Shown here in pieces: positions 37,601 to 50,629 of a stretch of 64,000 bases of DNA. The stretch is taken from positions 9,376,501 through 9,440,500 of the forward strand of contig JAITYX010000011.1 in assembly GCA_021018815.1 (NCBI GenBank), given 5' to 3'. This DNA comes from Talinum fruticosum (taxonomy: Eukaryota; Streptophyta; Magnoliopsida; Caryophyllales; Talinaceae). The notes below the pieces were generated by a model. That model was not told the DNA's origin. It was given only the letters and a program-made list of their open reading frames with translations, and ran no database searches. The position numbers were made by a program, and so were the translations under genes. Positions within the stretch are counted from its first letter, which is position 1, and each line of letters opens with the position of its first letter.

Positions 37601-38539
37601 TACTTAACCTAGGGCCAATTCAATTTGGGATGTTAGCCTACTATGAAATGAAGAAAAAATAAATAAAGGTTTTGGTCCACTTTGTGGACTTGAAAATTTA
37701 AGGAAGTCGGTTTGTATTTTTGTGGAGTCTAGTATCCTTTTTGTTTGAACAAGTATGGTACAATTAAAGGTCAAATATTGACTTAAAAAATTAGGTTTTT
37801 TTATCAATCCGAGACTTAATTTAGACGTACACAACATAAAAAATTCAAATTGAACAATTTATAGTCTACCCGAATGTTCTTCAAGTTAGGCCTTTGTAAT
37901 TACACATCCATTGTAAGCCTTGTAAGTACACATCCAACATATCGAAGAGAGGTTGCCTGTTGACCAAACTCTATCTTCCCACACTCTCCTCCCGTGTTCG
38001 AACATGCATGGGAGGGAAAAATTTCTCCAGCTTTGGTTGGATATAAATTGTTTGTGGAGAACATAATTTACTTTACTTCCATCCCATTCACATATGTTTT
38101 CTCCTCCTCTCGGTCAATCAATTTCAACCAAATAGAATGTACATGAAGCGCTTTCGATTTTGGTTGTGTAGTGTCATCTTCATCTTGAGGTTTTGTTCTT
38201 ATTTCCCATGTCCCTTTTTTGATTTCTCTTTTGGGGGTTAGGCAAGAACCGATTGCCCAACAAAATCCATTGGCCTTATGAGTCCGATAAGGTTTTGGAA
38301 TCTTCCACTTGGTTTGCAGTGTCCGGTGACACCGAGTTTGGCATGGGGGTTAGGACTCCGACAAGACTCGACTAGTTTCTATCTTTGGCACTCAATACAT
38401 CGGCCTTTGGTCATACTCACTTGAACACCGAAGGTGAAGATTGGCTTAACCCCATTGTACATGTGTATGCAAATAATTTAAAGTAAGCTCATGAGTAGGA
38501 AAAATCATGTCCAAGTCTTTGGTCGTTTTTTAGGGGATA
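37601..38539. other. Unassigned sequence
   Basis: No gene or element was recognised. There is a short internal echo (TAC or AATTACACATCCA repeated near 37896-37936). Confidence 0.4.
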
Positions 38540-40095
38540 AGTAAAACAACTAGTCGATAGCCCTTCTCGCAAGAGTTTTACCTAAGTTGTCCTCTATTAA
38601 AATGGAGAGAAAGGAAGAAGGAATAGACAACCAAACAAAGGAAGAAGAAATACATAGACCAAACTTGGCCACCTAGTCGAGTAACCCGATTCTCTTCTCT
38701 AAACGTATGATGAATAAGAACATGGTTGCACCTTCGAAGATAACATCGACTATCTTGGATGAGTGTCCGAATTTCCTAAGGCACCTGAATCTCGTCTTTA
38801 ATCGTTGTGATGACAGTTTGATTATCCCTTTCCAAATTAATTGCACAAAACCTACTTGTACTGCTCGCTTTGACGCCATTTCTCACGACATACGCCTATG
38901 ATATTAACATAGATCCTTGTCCTAAATTTGTCACCCCGACTTGGATAAACCTTCCATCCCAACTTCTAATCATGAATCCTCTCACCGCCGATGAAGAAAA
39001 CTTCAATCTATTAAAGTTGATTTTAATGAACCCTCTTGGTGGCTTGTGCTAACCGACAAATTGAGTAGAAGTAGTGGATAATGGTGGGTGGGAAAATGCG
39101 TATGAATTGAAATGGTGATCCAATATGCCTCTAGCTCTCCATTATGCCCATGGCGTTCGGCCCATAAAATTGTAATAATGGTATTGTAATTATTGAAAAC
39201 AATATCATTCCTACTTTTCCACATACTTCATAACAAATGAACTATTCGAGATCATTTGATTTGGTTTATTCAAACTCCTAAATCTATAAAAAATATCATT
39301 CAAAAAGGAGTTTTGCAAATGACTTCTATTCACCTCCAGCCACTTATGTCGAAAATCTTTGTCCATCCATGACACAGGAACAATGTAAAAAAGATGATTA
39401 ATCGGTTTACAATGAACTTGACACAATGGACAAATAGGGTCAATATTTATACCTTTTTTAGCAAGATTATTGCACATAAATAATGCATTGTGTCCTATTT
39501 GCCACATAAACATTTTCAATTTAGTCACCGAATCCATCTTCCAAATCCAAACAAATTCCCATGTAAGTGAGCTAGAGGGAATATTATGTGCATTACATGT
39601 GGCGATTTAGTAGTAAACTTATCGCTGCTAGACAGACCCCAACAAACAAAGTCGTCAATATCATGAGCGAGCAAAGGGATAGTTTTAATCACTTGACAAA
39701 TATTGGCCGATCGAAAGGAATTAAGACATATCAGGTCCCACTCTTTTCTCTGGCGTAATACATTCACTAATTATAGCATCCAAGGATGGAATATTCGGAT
39801 GACAGATGTCGTGATAATCCAAGTAATCTTATATTACCGCACTATGTATCTACCAAAACTTCGTAGTTTTGCCATTGTCTATTTTCCATCTTAACCCCCT
39901 TTAAAAAAGCCCTTTCTTTGAGCAAACATTTCTAAGCTTAAGAGTTTGAAATTTTATTTTCGTTGAGAAAAAATCCATAGATAATGGATATTTAAATCTC
40001 ATAATTTTCATTCAAAAATTATCATCCTCATAAAATATTTCCAAATAAGTTTACATAGGAAAGCTAAGCAACTATAAGTAACAAAAATGTTGGTG
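38540..40095 (-). mobile_element. LINE fragment 2 of the related set
   Basis: Reading on the minus strand: an RT C-terminal remnant near 40010-40095, zf-RVT text at 39211-39537 (KLKMFMWQIGHNALFMCNNL, then DPICPLC), and an RNase H tail to about 38560. It is colinear with the fragment at 31.7-33.3 kb, including the 3' end text CAAGAGTTTTACCTAAGTT-like. Many stops. Confidence 0.85.
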
Positions 40096-41640
40096 TACGT
40101 CAATTAGCCATTGCACAACTTGTTTTGTAAATTATGGGCTGATCTTGACTTGATTTCAAGGTTAATATGATAGCACTTTCCTTTTTAGTTCTTATAATGT
40201 TTCGTTTACTTTGTGTTATACATTCCAATTTTGACACCTTTTAAAATCAACCTTGATACTATTCAGATTGAGTGCGTGCGAGTGCAGTGGTTGCCACAAA
40301 ATAACAATAATGAAAACCACGATAATTCACGCGATGTGAACCATACATGTGACGTGATTGAATCTCAACTATTAAATTTTACAATCTTTAATTTGATTAA
40401 ATTTTTTTCATAAATTTATAAAATTATAATAAAATTAAAAAGAACAAAGTTGATGTTTTTATCTTAATTGCCCACACCCCCACACAACAAATTAGGAAAA
40501 ATAACCATCAGAAGAGAAACCTCCCTTGACTTTCTCTCTCTTACATGGACCCTTACATTCTCTCTCTTCCACGGGCAACTAGAGGAAAACCAACCCCTAC
40601 TTCCACCTCAACTCCAGCGAACGCCATAGTTGCCAGCGAAAGCCCCGACCCAACCCCCTCCTCTTCCCTGATCTCTCTCATATTAACAAATCGAGGATGC
40701 CAAATCTCCATATTTTTTGGTGAGATAGACGGCCCTCCCTCCACCCCCTATCCTCCATAGAACGAAAGCCTTCTACCCGGTGAGGTTATTCAACGGCTGT
40801 TTGTTGCGACTGACGCCGACTAGATATGACCCTCCCTCCGCGCCATTGCTCTCTGTACTTTTTTGTCAAATTAGATGACAAATCTCCATATTTTCTGGTG
40901 AGATACGACCTCCCTTTACGCCCTTGCCCTCCGTTGAACGAAAGTCTTCTTGTCTAAGCCTCGTCAGAAATGGACTAATATGAGTCCGAGAAAATGGAAA
41001 GGAGGGTCCCTTGTCAATTCATTAATGTACTTGTTCATGGTTGTTCCTTGAATGGAAATACTTTCCATCCAAACACCACCCAAGGAAAATATTTTTTTAA
41101 AATATTGTATAAATAATTAAAAATACTATTTTAATTCCAATTAAATTTATATAAATCAATGGATCAGATTAAATCAAAGCACTTATACAACTCAAATGGT
41201 GAGAGTAACATATTGCAATTTTGTAGCAAACTGTACGTATATTTTTTTAGATCGGTAAGTTGGCCCATCTGCTGGCCCATATTTCGAGAAAAGTTCAAAG
41301 GGTTGATTGGGCCAAAAAGGAAGGGAGAATGACAAGCGTTTGTATACGCAGCCACACAAATTCCTCAAAACAAGGAATTTGTGCCCGCCTAGAATTGAAC
41401 CCGAGTGGGCATCTCGGCAAAATCGTACGCATATAGAATAAGCATCATAACTATTGAATGTGGAAAATATCCATACATATCTTAAGAACATAGCGTAAAC
41501 ATTCAAATCAAAATGTGGAAAGTAATATGAATTGTTTGATAACTCTCGCTCAAATTAGGTCAAAATCGTCTCTCTCTCTCTCTCTCTTTCTACTTCTTCT
41601 ATATATGTTCCGTACGAAGACATATTAACATGTATTGCGT
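40096..41640. other. Intergenic with a short C-rich duplication
   Basis: It contains a diverged direct duplication at about 40692-40770 and 40871-40950 (both CAAATCTCCATATTTT, GGTGAGATA, GAACGAAAG). The open frame 40545-40760 covers the first copy and looks non-coding. A (CT)-rich run lies near 41570-41590. Confidence 0.5.
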
Positions 41641-41644
41641 TAAT

Positions 41645-41917
41645 CTATATTAATGTATTTTATAACATAAAATTACTACTTTAGTAATAAAGACCCGAAT
41701 TATGAATGTAAAACTTTGATAATCGTTGGGTACACCGACAAATATCAAATGACAACCTTATTATATCAATCCTACACAAAAGGTATGTCATACGCATAAT
41801 TTTACAAATATGAAAAATTATGGATAAAATAGTAATTTTACATAATTTGTAAGTTTTAATACAATTCTATTCATATTCAATCGTATTATTCTTTTTTAAT
41901 TTATTGCATAATATAGT
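41645..41917 (+). repeat. Dispersed repeat, copy 1
   Basis: About 270 bp that match 61830-62097 in the same orientation. Shared text includes CTATATTAATGT, GTCATACGCATAATTTTA, AATATGAAAAATTATG and TTTGTAAGTT. Non-coding. It abuts the 3' side of a minus-strand Copia remnant, so it could belong to that element, but this is not shown. Confidence 0.8.
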
Positions 41918-41939
41918 AATTTTTAAGTCGAGAGAAGAC

Positions 41940-41940
<1 letters not shown>

Positions 41941-41973
<33 letters not shown>

Positions 41974-41974
41974 A
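41941..41974. repeat. GT/TA microsatellite
   Basis: A short (GT)n run passes into (TA)n. Confidence 0.9.
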
Positions 41975-42009
41975 ATCTGTTGCATTTTTGAAGAACAAAC
42001 ATTGGGATG

Positions 42010-43690
42010 GATTAATATATAAGGCAACCTCCATGTGAGACTGAGGAGTTTGAATAAATTGGCTGAGATAATACTATATTGCAAAAGCCAAATCAGGCCT
42101 ATATGTGAGAGAATTCAATTTACCTGTAAGTTTTCTATAACTTGTAGCATTTGCAGGTTTGTCTTGAATAGAGGAAGCTTTGAGAGGACTAAGAGGACAT
42201 GAAGTGGATGTGAGTTTCTCACTGTTGTTGAGTGAGAAGAACTCCTGTTAGCCCTGTAACAACTTCCATTCCCAACAAATAATTGAGCTCCCTAAATCTT
42301 TAGTGATCCTCCATTTGATTGCGCACCATTTCGACAAAAGCCTCAATCAGGGGTTAGACATAAGGAACATTGTTTTATTGAATCACAGAAAACATGTGAA
42401 GGCAGCAAACCTGAACTTTGTAGCTTAGGAAGTGGAAAATGTCAAAGCCTACCATGCCATAAACCAACAAGATCACCTTGCAAACTCATATTACAAAGTA
42501 ACTAATATACTGAAATGGAACTAGATGTCGGCCTAACAAATACACCTGTGTTTATTTACACTAGAAGAACTTTTTCTATGGAGAATCCAAACCAGTCTCT
42601 TGATCCAACAGGTACAAACCTACAAAGAGTCTACCAAGCACCAGTGGCCTCTTTATTAAAGGGGCCTGCAGTAAAATGCTCAAGAGTAAAAGCAGCTATT
42701 CACTGCAATTGACTACACATTTTACTGATTGACAGTAAATTATACTTAACAAAGGAACATATAGCACCTCATTCAAGCTTTGCATTTTGTCCATTAGGTA
42801 GGGTAATTTGGCAAGGTTTGCTGAGGGCTACGAAATGTTTAAACAAAGATTTTTCATGACACATTTGGTCACAAACACCAGTGTCTATGATTCAGGAACT
42901 TGGAGATGTAGTAGAACATTGAAGATAGAAACATTGAGTAACAACATAAATATTTTTGCAAGAGGTTTTACCTACAAAGCTAACACAAGGTGTATAGAAA
43001 GAAGCAGCAAAATATATTTTTCACAAGGTGTGAAAGAAGCAGCAAAATATATTTTTCACTATCTTAGCACAAGTAGTTTAAAACTAGGACACACCCACTG
43101 AGAAGATTGCTCCACAGTCAATCCTGGAACAATCACACCAAGTGAAGAGGTCCTCTCTGAATTTTAAAAAAGATGACAAACTGACTCTTGATCATTCCTT
43201 GAGCATTAGCTAAAACTCTTTTTTCTTTGAACTTGAAATTTGGTGGAAATCCTATCAGTCTATAGCATTTACCAATGGTGTGCCCTAGTTTCTTGCTGTG
43301 ACCGCAGAACTAATATGAATTTCTGCCTTCTGCTCTATCAAGTCTTCCTCCATTCTTCTTAACTTTCCTTAAAAGCTTGACAGGGTCGATTGTTCAATGA
43401 CTGATAAACCTGATTTCTTCAGATATGGAAGAGGTGGAATTAGGTCTAACTAGTGTTCCATCAATGAATAACAACTTGCTTTCAGTGGACAAAGCAACGG
43501 TCATAGCCCATTTTCATGGGCCAAATCCATTTCCATCAAAAACTTTCGAAACATATAACAGACCTGGATGATCAGAAGGATGTAGAAAATAAGCTTCTTT
43601 AAGATCCTTAACAAAAATTGTGTTATTTCCATCAGTATTGGTAGTTTCCGCCGTTGAAACCTTGAACGCGAACTAGATCGACTGGAAAGA
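42010..43690 (-). mobile_element. Copia retrotransposon remnant
   Basis: Minus strand. The gag N-terminal part at 43450-43640 reads YFLHPSDHPGLLYVSKVFDG and MTVALSTESKLLFIDGT (Copia gag). A zinc-knuckle-like piece near 43270-43320 reads CGHSKKLGHTIGKCYRL. The RT C-terminal piece near 42020-42340 reads LNYLLGMEVVTG, NATSYRKLTGKL, TYRPDLAFAI and TPQSHMEVALY. Protease and integrase are not seen between them. A ~38 bp tandem duplication (about 42984-43058, with AAAGAAGCAGCAAAATATAT twice) lies in the middle. Strongly degraded. Confidence 0.8.
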
Positions 43691-43699
43691 GAAGTAATC

Positions 43700-44049
43700 T
43701 ATGAATCCTCAAATGAAAGCTGGATCGATTGGTGAATTTAGCCAATTGATCGAAAAAAGAAAGAAAAATTTGTGAGGAATTGTGCAGGTCACTGAATCTA
43801 CCTTGCAGAAGCTACTGTCTCTGAATCAACCTTGCAGAAGCTCATATTCGAACTCTTTGTATCATACCTGATATTAACCATGCTGGCTCTTTGGGTTTCA
43901 TGGACTAACGTTAACATATTGGCCAACATTTTGTTACAGGAATCCAAAGCAACCCATATGTGATATGTTAGTACTTGACAAAGAAGATTTCTGGGACCCA
44001 GCTCCATGAACTTAATTCTGTGACGATTCTAATGAACTTGAAGAATGTT
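43700..44049. other. Upstream flank of the Copia remnant
   Basis: A short direct repeat, CTTGCAGAAGCT with flanking CTGAATC, occurs twice at about 43794-43843. Open frame 43798-44007 (minus) shows no domain. This may be the 5' leader of the Copia element. Confidence 0.4.
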
Positions 44050-44118
44050 TTTGGGGGAGGGCTACCTATGGTGTCTCACCTCCAATGATCTGAAATCAAC
44101 TAAAACTGATCTGCGAAA

Positions 44119-44412
44119 TTGGTACATAACCACCTTTTTGCTAACTACCATTTGCTGCTTGATAAAATCACTCATCGGTCACAGTACTTTGAAAAGAAAC
44201 TCCTTGATGATCCAGAAATGTTCGCCTTAATTGTTGGTATTTGCAATTGGTCAAATAAAGAGAGAAATTATTATTTTTCCACCGTAAATATTGGGGAAAA
44301 TTCTCAAGGCAAAAAAAAAAAAGGCTTATTAATGGCAATAGGAACTCTAAACTATTCTATCAATGAACAGCTTCTACCAACAGACAATATACAATCCTTG
44401 GACAAAATATGA
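44119..44412 (+). other. Unidentified 97-codon open frame
   Basis: I do not recognise it. It reads hydrophilic, with a run of Lys (from an A12 tract) and phrases such as DPEMFALIVGICNW and SNKERNYYFSTVNIGE that look protein-like rather than random. It may be a host gene fragment carried in or next to a retroelement, or chance. No intron signals or promoter support a gene. Confidence 0.25.
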
Positions 44413-44419
44413 CCTTGGA

Positions 44420-45929
44420 TTATGGATTGATAAGGCACCTATGATCCAACAAAAGTTCATTAAGAATTTTACCATTACATTTCAATATGCCCACCGATCT
44501 GTCCTCCAAATTTAGGACTTGGGCATTCCAATTGTATTCACTAGGGTAGAGAATGTTGAACTTTTACTGATATTAAAATCATGACTGTTACAGACGAACA
44601 AATTAAGAAGATGACCAGTCGACATTGGAGGTTGATAGGCCCGCAGGTTGGGGACAAAACTTCCATGAACAATGGATCAACAGTGGAGAGAGGGAGAGTT
44701 TGGGAAAATGTGTATGTGTGCAATGTGTAGTCTTATCATGTCTTCTTTCATGTAAGAGGAGGAGAGAGATAGACGGGGTGAGAGACTACTAATTTCAACT
44801 CCTCAACACAACTCATTGGGCTATACGTGGCTCCGCCCCTGCATTAGGAGGTACTTCCCAACGCAGCATAAAGTCCTTACAAAAGTTGTCGATACTGTCA
44901 TCACCTCTCAGGTTAATGGGCCGAGAGAAAGCTTTGAAAATCTCAACACATCTGTTAAAACTCAGTGGATTAAGAGGCATAGTACTAGTTCCATTGAAAA
45001 TCTTAGCGTTCCTTCATCACTGTTTAGACAATCAGCCCAGATCGAGTCAAAAGTCGAACGTCTTTTAACTGTATTGGCATTGCATAGCGGACAGGTTTTG
45101 GGCTATTTTTGGTGTTGGTTTGCTTTTTGTGGACTGAATTAGGATTTATCACTCTGATTTAGTCCAATCTTGACCCCGCCAAAAATGAGGTGAGTCTTCA
45201 TCACCGAGTTGACAGAAATAAACAAAACAAGTAAGGCCGACTCGTTTTAGATACCTACGACGTACGCATATTATTTTACGGAAACATGTGTTTTCGATAA
45301 GGTATGTTAATCATAACCTTTGGTTTGACGTCAAGTTAATATAGATGTAAACTTTGTGACTAAAATGTGGTTCAAATTATTGAAAAATGAATAAAAGATC
45401 ATTACTTGGAAGCACCCTGAAAAGGTCCAGCATACCAGCTCAACTTTGATGTCCCTCATTCTCCAGAGAAGCTGCAATTCATTGGTGCAACTATCATTAA
45501 AGACTCCCAGGTTTAAGTGGAAGACCTCTAGGAGTTTTACCCCAAGTCAGAGAGGTTGCGACTGGGGGATTAGGTTTATGCTCAACCTCAAATAGACAGT
45601 TAATTTTCAACTATGTGCAAATGTCCTTCAACCTTACACCTGCAACGATCAGCAAGAGTATTGACAATTCATCCTCAGGGTGAGCAGTTCCAAATACCAG
45701 TCCAAATATATAGGAACGGGAATTCGAAATTTCAAATCTAAAACTTAAGGTTTGAAATTAGTTGCCCTTAAGTAGTGCTCTATAATTATTTTTAAAAAAA
45801 AATCAATTAAAGAGGTATTCTTGTAAAATTATAATGTCCAAATCGAAAAAGTAATATCAAAGGGTTGACTTAATTAAAGGTGGAAAATTGTTTTTTTTTT
45901 TGGAAATTAAAAAATAAATATACTTTGGG
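44420..45929. other. Unassigned sequence
   Basis: No recognised gene. Open frames at 44816-45142 and 44886-45068 overlap in different frames and lack known domains. Poly-A/T tracts near 45890-45950 mark the start of the next LINE tail. Confidence 0.4.
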
Positions 45930-47000
45930 TTTTTTTTTTTTTTTTTTTTGGCAAAGAGCAAGTAATACAATTAACAGATAAGCCTTTTCGCAAGGATTTC
46001 TATCCAAATTATCCTGCACAAGGATGGAAAGAAGGGAAATACATGGAAGAGAAAACTACAACATAGAAGAAGAAATAGATAACCCAAACTTGACTATCCA
46101 ATCCGTAACACGATTGCTTTTGCGAGAAGAATGATAAATGATAACTTGACAACAATAATTGAGGTAGCATCTTTTATTATAAATTAAAGTTTGAATCTCC
46201 CAAGGGACATGTATCTCACCCTTGAATATTTTGATGAGAACTTAATTGTCCCCTTTCAAGGACAATGGATCGAAAATATGCTTATACAGTTGTACATACT
46301 CCATTTCGCATAACTGTTGCCTTTACTACAAAAACTGATGCAATCCCCAAGTTAGATGTCGCACCTACATAAATGTTTCACCCCTAATAACAAATCATCC
46401 TCGTAACCGACAGCGACTGACTTAGATCCATCAAAGTTTATTTTGATGAATTCTCATGGCGGCTTGTTCCACTTGACGAAATGAGTTGAATAGGATGAAT
46501 TGATATCCCAATCAAATCTCCCTTTGATGTGCCATTCAGCTCACGTTCGTTTAGCATGAAAAATCGTAGCAATAAAATTGTAATTTTCATTACTAAAACC
46601 GACTATGTTTAGACTTTTCCATATACACTACAACAAATTGATCATATGAACCAATTGATGTAGTTTTTTCAAGGCTCTGAAAGCCGTTAACATAGCATGT
46701 ATAGCCAGGTTCCCCAATTGCGAAACATTCAATTTAAGCCACTTTTATTGATAGGCTATATCTCATGTTCCTTTGTGTATGAACATTGTGAAAAAGATTG
46801 GATAGTGATTCATATCAGAATAACAGTGAGGACGAAAAGGGTCTAGATTGAGTCCTCTTTTAACAAGGTTGTCATTTGAAGGCAAGGCATCATAGACCAA
46901 TTGCCAAAGAAAAAGTTTCAGTTTAGGCATAATGTCGATCTTCAATGTAAAATTTCATGGTGTTTGGATATGTAGGAGGCGTTATGCGCATTTCATGTTG
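45930..47000 (-). mobile_element. LINE fragment 3 of the related set, with poly(A) tail
   Basis: Minus strand. The zf-RVT part at 46763-46945 reads MPKLKLFLWQLVYDALPSND and VKRGLNLDPF. An RNase H tail follows down to about 45960. A T run at 45930-45949 on the plus strand is the 3' poly(A) tail. The end text (GATAAGCCTTTTCGCAAGG) is related to the ends of the 31.7 and 38.5 kb fragments. Confidence 0.85.
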
Positions 47001-48031
47001 CTGATTTAGTAGTAAAAATCAACTCTTATAAAGATCTCGATAAAAAGAGTCTTCAATATTATGAGTAGTGAAATATTCCCTCCCCGCCCCTCTTCTCCAT
47101 CAGAATATGCTGATCCTACACCCTATAAAGCTGAGAGGTTTTATGATGTGATGCTTTTCTACATCCCCTTATGGTATTCTCTATGAAATTATGGCTTGAA
47201 CTTCCTATCCATCTCTTGAACTAGCTAGGTATACGAATAATCCCTTGATAAAACTAAATTTAGATAATAATCTTTATAGTACAACGCATTGTAATCATGA
47301 CAATATGTGAATATATATTGGTCACAAGGAAAAAAATAAGAAGATGGTTTAAAGAATAAGAAGAAAAGGAAAAAAAAAACAGTTTAAGTATGAATTTCCA
47401 CCAATCAACATGCCTTAATTTCTCTTGGTTGGATTCACCTTATACCTTTATGAAAAAAATAATATTTATTGTATTTGGGACTGATTTGGTATTTTTATTA
47501 TTTTCCATCAGATATAAAATAATAAACTACATATTTTTGCAGGACCCAAATTTTTAAAAATTCACTATTATGTGGTATTGTTTATTATGCATAATTCATT
47601 TAGGGAGACAATTCGGGAGGATTTTATGAATTTTCGACTTAGAATATGCTTCCTGGATTGTCGAAAGCTCATAAAATTCTCCTAGATTGTCTCTCATAAA
47701 TTAATTACACAAAATAAATAGTATCTAATAGTAAATTTTTAAAAACTTGGGGCATGTAAATAGTTTCGAACAAAATTAAATGTAAAAGGTACACCAATTA
47801 TATAAAAATAAAATAAAATAAGCTCAACAATAGCATTACCGAAAATATATTTAAATTTCTATGAAAAGAAAATGTTAGAGAACATATTAGCTCTTATCAT
47901 CAACAATAATGGTCGACAATAGGCTCTTAAGATACTCAAAAATAGATAAAGGTTGATAAAGAAGGGGGAAAAGGAAAGTGAACATTAAACCTAACATACC
48001 ATTATTATTTATTTATTTATTTATTTATTTA

Positions 48032-48088
<57 letters not shown>

Positions 48089-48539
48089 GTATAAATATGT
48101 GCTTTTAGTATCATTGACTATTGAATGTAATATTATATTTAAGTAGCCATTGACATATAATTAATTTATGGAGAAATAAATACTCAACAACATTAATTAT
48201 AATTAATTTGTGAATTAGTTGGATTGCATAGTTTCTTTGATGTGATGATATTCGAATCATTTTGATGATTTGCTGTCGTAAAGTATTCCACTAAAATATC
48301 ACACACACCAATTTTTAAACAGCAATTTTCAACGCAAGAGACAAACCCTTTTCATTTTTTAAAAATAAAATCTTATACGATAAGATCTCTTTTTTTTTTT
48401 TGTTGTTAAAAAAAAAATTAGCAAATCTAGAAAAGTTTTCTGCTTTTTTTTTTTCCAACTGAAACATTACCCAGTACAAAATTTCAGTCAATTTTCATCG
48501 TAAAAAATTCAGTAATAATTTCCATTCTTTTTAATATCA
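47001..48539. other. AT-rich intergenic with microsatellite
   Basis: No gene is seen. An (ATTT)n then (ATT)n microsatellite lies at 48001-48088. Confidence 0.6.
48001..48088. repeat. (ATTT)n/(ATT)n microsatellite
   Basis: Compound simple repeat of about 88 bp. Confidence 0.97.
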
Positions 48540-48780
48540 ACAAGGGTTCAAGATTTCTCGGAGAATTTGGTTTATTCCTAGATGATTTATTTTATTATCT
48601 TAATTTTTGCACTTGGAATCATGTCAATAGAGAAGGAAACTCGGTTGCCCATCACATTACTAAGGTGATTCCCTCGAGGTTAGAACAGATCTTGCTAGGG
48701 GTATGCCCCGAACTAATATCCAACTATGTACTTATGGATGCGTTATCTATAAATTGAACCCTGATTTTCATTTAAAAAAA
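48540..48780 (+). mobile_element. LINE 3' end fragment with A-rich tail
   Basis: One frame reads CTWNHVNREGNSVAHHITKV, then LEQILLGVCPELIS, YVLMDALSIN and a stop. This is the typical end of plant LINE ORF2. An A-rich tail follows at about 48773. Orientation is opposite to the neighbouring LINE fragments. Confidence 0.85.
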
Positions 48781-49383
48781 AAAACAAGGGTTTAAGATTT
48801 GTAAGACAAAAAAATTCTAACTAACTTGAAATTTTTTAATAAACTTTTAAATCATTTTTTAACTTTTAATTTAAGACTTTTATAATCGTTATAAATCATT
48901 ATGTAATTGTTTCATAAGCAATGTAAGAAACTGTATTGTTGTATTTGAAATTTTTAGTCATCTACACTATTTTTAAAAAATTTTCAAGAAAAAATCATTT
49001 TTGTATTTAGATGTTAATAAAATTTAGTAGAAGAAGGCAATAGTAAAAAATCTAATTGAATAAAAGATAAATAAAGAAGTTATGGAGAAAATAATTAAAA
49101 CAAAGTATCTATCAAATGTTGTGGATGTTCCAATTGTGAATCACCTTTTTATTAGTTGAATATAATCTTTCTTATTTAAGTAAAAAGAATGTTTCCTATT
49201 AAAACAATTAATTGAGGCATCAAATCTTGATTTATATTTCAATCTAATGATAATTTTGTTCTCATTATTTTTTGTTTTTCATATTCTAATTACACATATT
49301 CAAAGTCAAAGGTTTTATTTCCCTAATGAACACCCTCTAGTTAATGTATTTTCATAATTAATTTTTTTAATTATTACTATTAC

Positions 49384-49384
<1 letters not shown>

Positions 49385-49443
<59 letters not shown>
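49385..49443. repeat. (ATT)n microsatellite
   Basis: About 59 bp of near-perfect ATT repeat. Confidence 0.95.
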
Positions 49444-49445
<2 letters not shown>

Positions 49446-49521
49446 CTTCGTTTTCACTTTTCATATATTTATAAAATATTTGAATCTTACAACATCCCAT
49501 AAGAACGAGAGTACACTAAGA

Positions 49522-49586
<65 letters not shown>
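49522..49586. repeat. (ATT)n microsatellite
   Basis: About 65 bp of ATT repeat, 80 bp from the previous array. Confidence 0.95.
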
Positions 49587-49587
<1 letters not shown>

Positions 49588-50629
49588 ATAGTATTCTATC
49601 ACCGCAAGCATGGGATATAGTTATGGAGTTTTATTTTGTTTTGTTTTTTCCCTCCATTTCCTTGTTTCAAATCAACAGAAGAGAGGGGGAAAAGAGAGAG
49701 ATGTTTTGAAAATCTTCCCTATAGATCCAGAATTTTATATGTAAAATCAATATGACAAATTAGTAAAATATACCTGAATTCATGTTTGACATTAGTTTTC
49801 TTTGAGTGACGTGTTTAGGTCTTCTAAATCTATATGGATTATTGAGAAAAAACCCTTAGAATTTCTATGGTCAGGGAGAATTAATTCGTACGTATGATTT
49901 GAGAGTCATAACATTTATTTATAGTTGTAAACCCTTTTAATAAGATTTTGACAAACGACTGTTTCGGTCATTATAGAACAATAGTGGACTATCGGTCTTT
50001 ACACATAAAGCTCACACCTTACTAGATATATTAAAACCCAAATAATTGTATCGTTATTAGATCATTTTTAGTTTAAATTATAAATATGACAGTTCTTAAA
50101 ATACATATTTAATCACATATAAACTCATAGGAGATTATGATGGACATATTGAATAAAGAGTCAATCATAAATTTATGAGGTGAACAATAATGATGCAGTT
50201 GACGAGTAATGTGGTTGAAAGAGGTTATCAAATTTAAAACGAAACTTCTATAAGAGGAGATGATATGATGTGTCCAGTCCGTCCAAGTATACTGTTACTG
50301 TATACACACAACACAAACACACCTGCCTAATCTTTATTAGCCTGTTGGTTTTAGATTCTGGTGTGCATGGGCAGCTCTACTTTTTCTCCCTCTTTTAGAT
50401 TTTCATTGGGAAAATTGACCTGAATCACTTTGTGGCCAATTAACATACCAATATTGACTTCAATCACAAACGTCCCTGTGTCAAATTAGTGGCCGAGCTA
50501 GAAATTTGAACACCTATATAATTAGAAGAAGATATGAGATTTAGCGAGAGAATTACTCACTCAAATTTAGGATCTTGTATATATAACGAAAAATAAATAA
50601 AATTATATTTATATCCCTATAGATCCTCT

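Larger units (their letters stand above)
48781..50629. other. AT-rich intergenic with two TTA arrays
   Basis: No gene is seen. Microsatellites lie at about 49385-49443 and 49522-49586. A translated run of isoleucines on the minus strand is just the repeat. Confidence 0.6.

Noticed and set aside
40545..40760. Ser/Pro/Thr-rich frame as a small gene
   Set aside because: It sits on a short duplicated C-rich sequence, with an equally long antisense frame and no known domain.
49315..49500. Poly-isoleucine open frame
   Set aside because: It is a translated ATT microsatellite.
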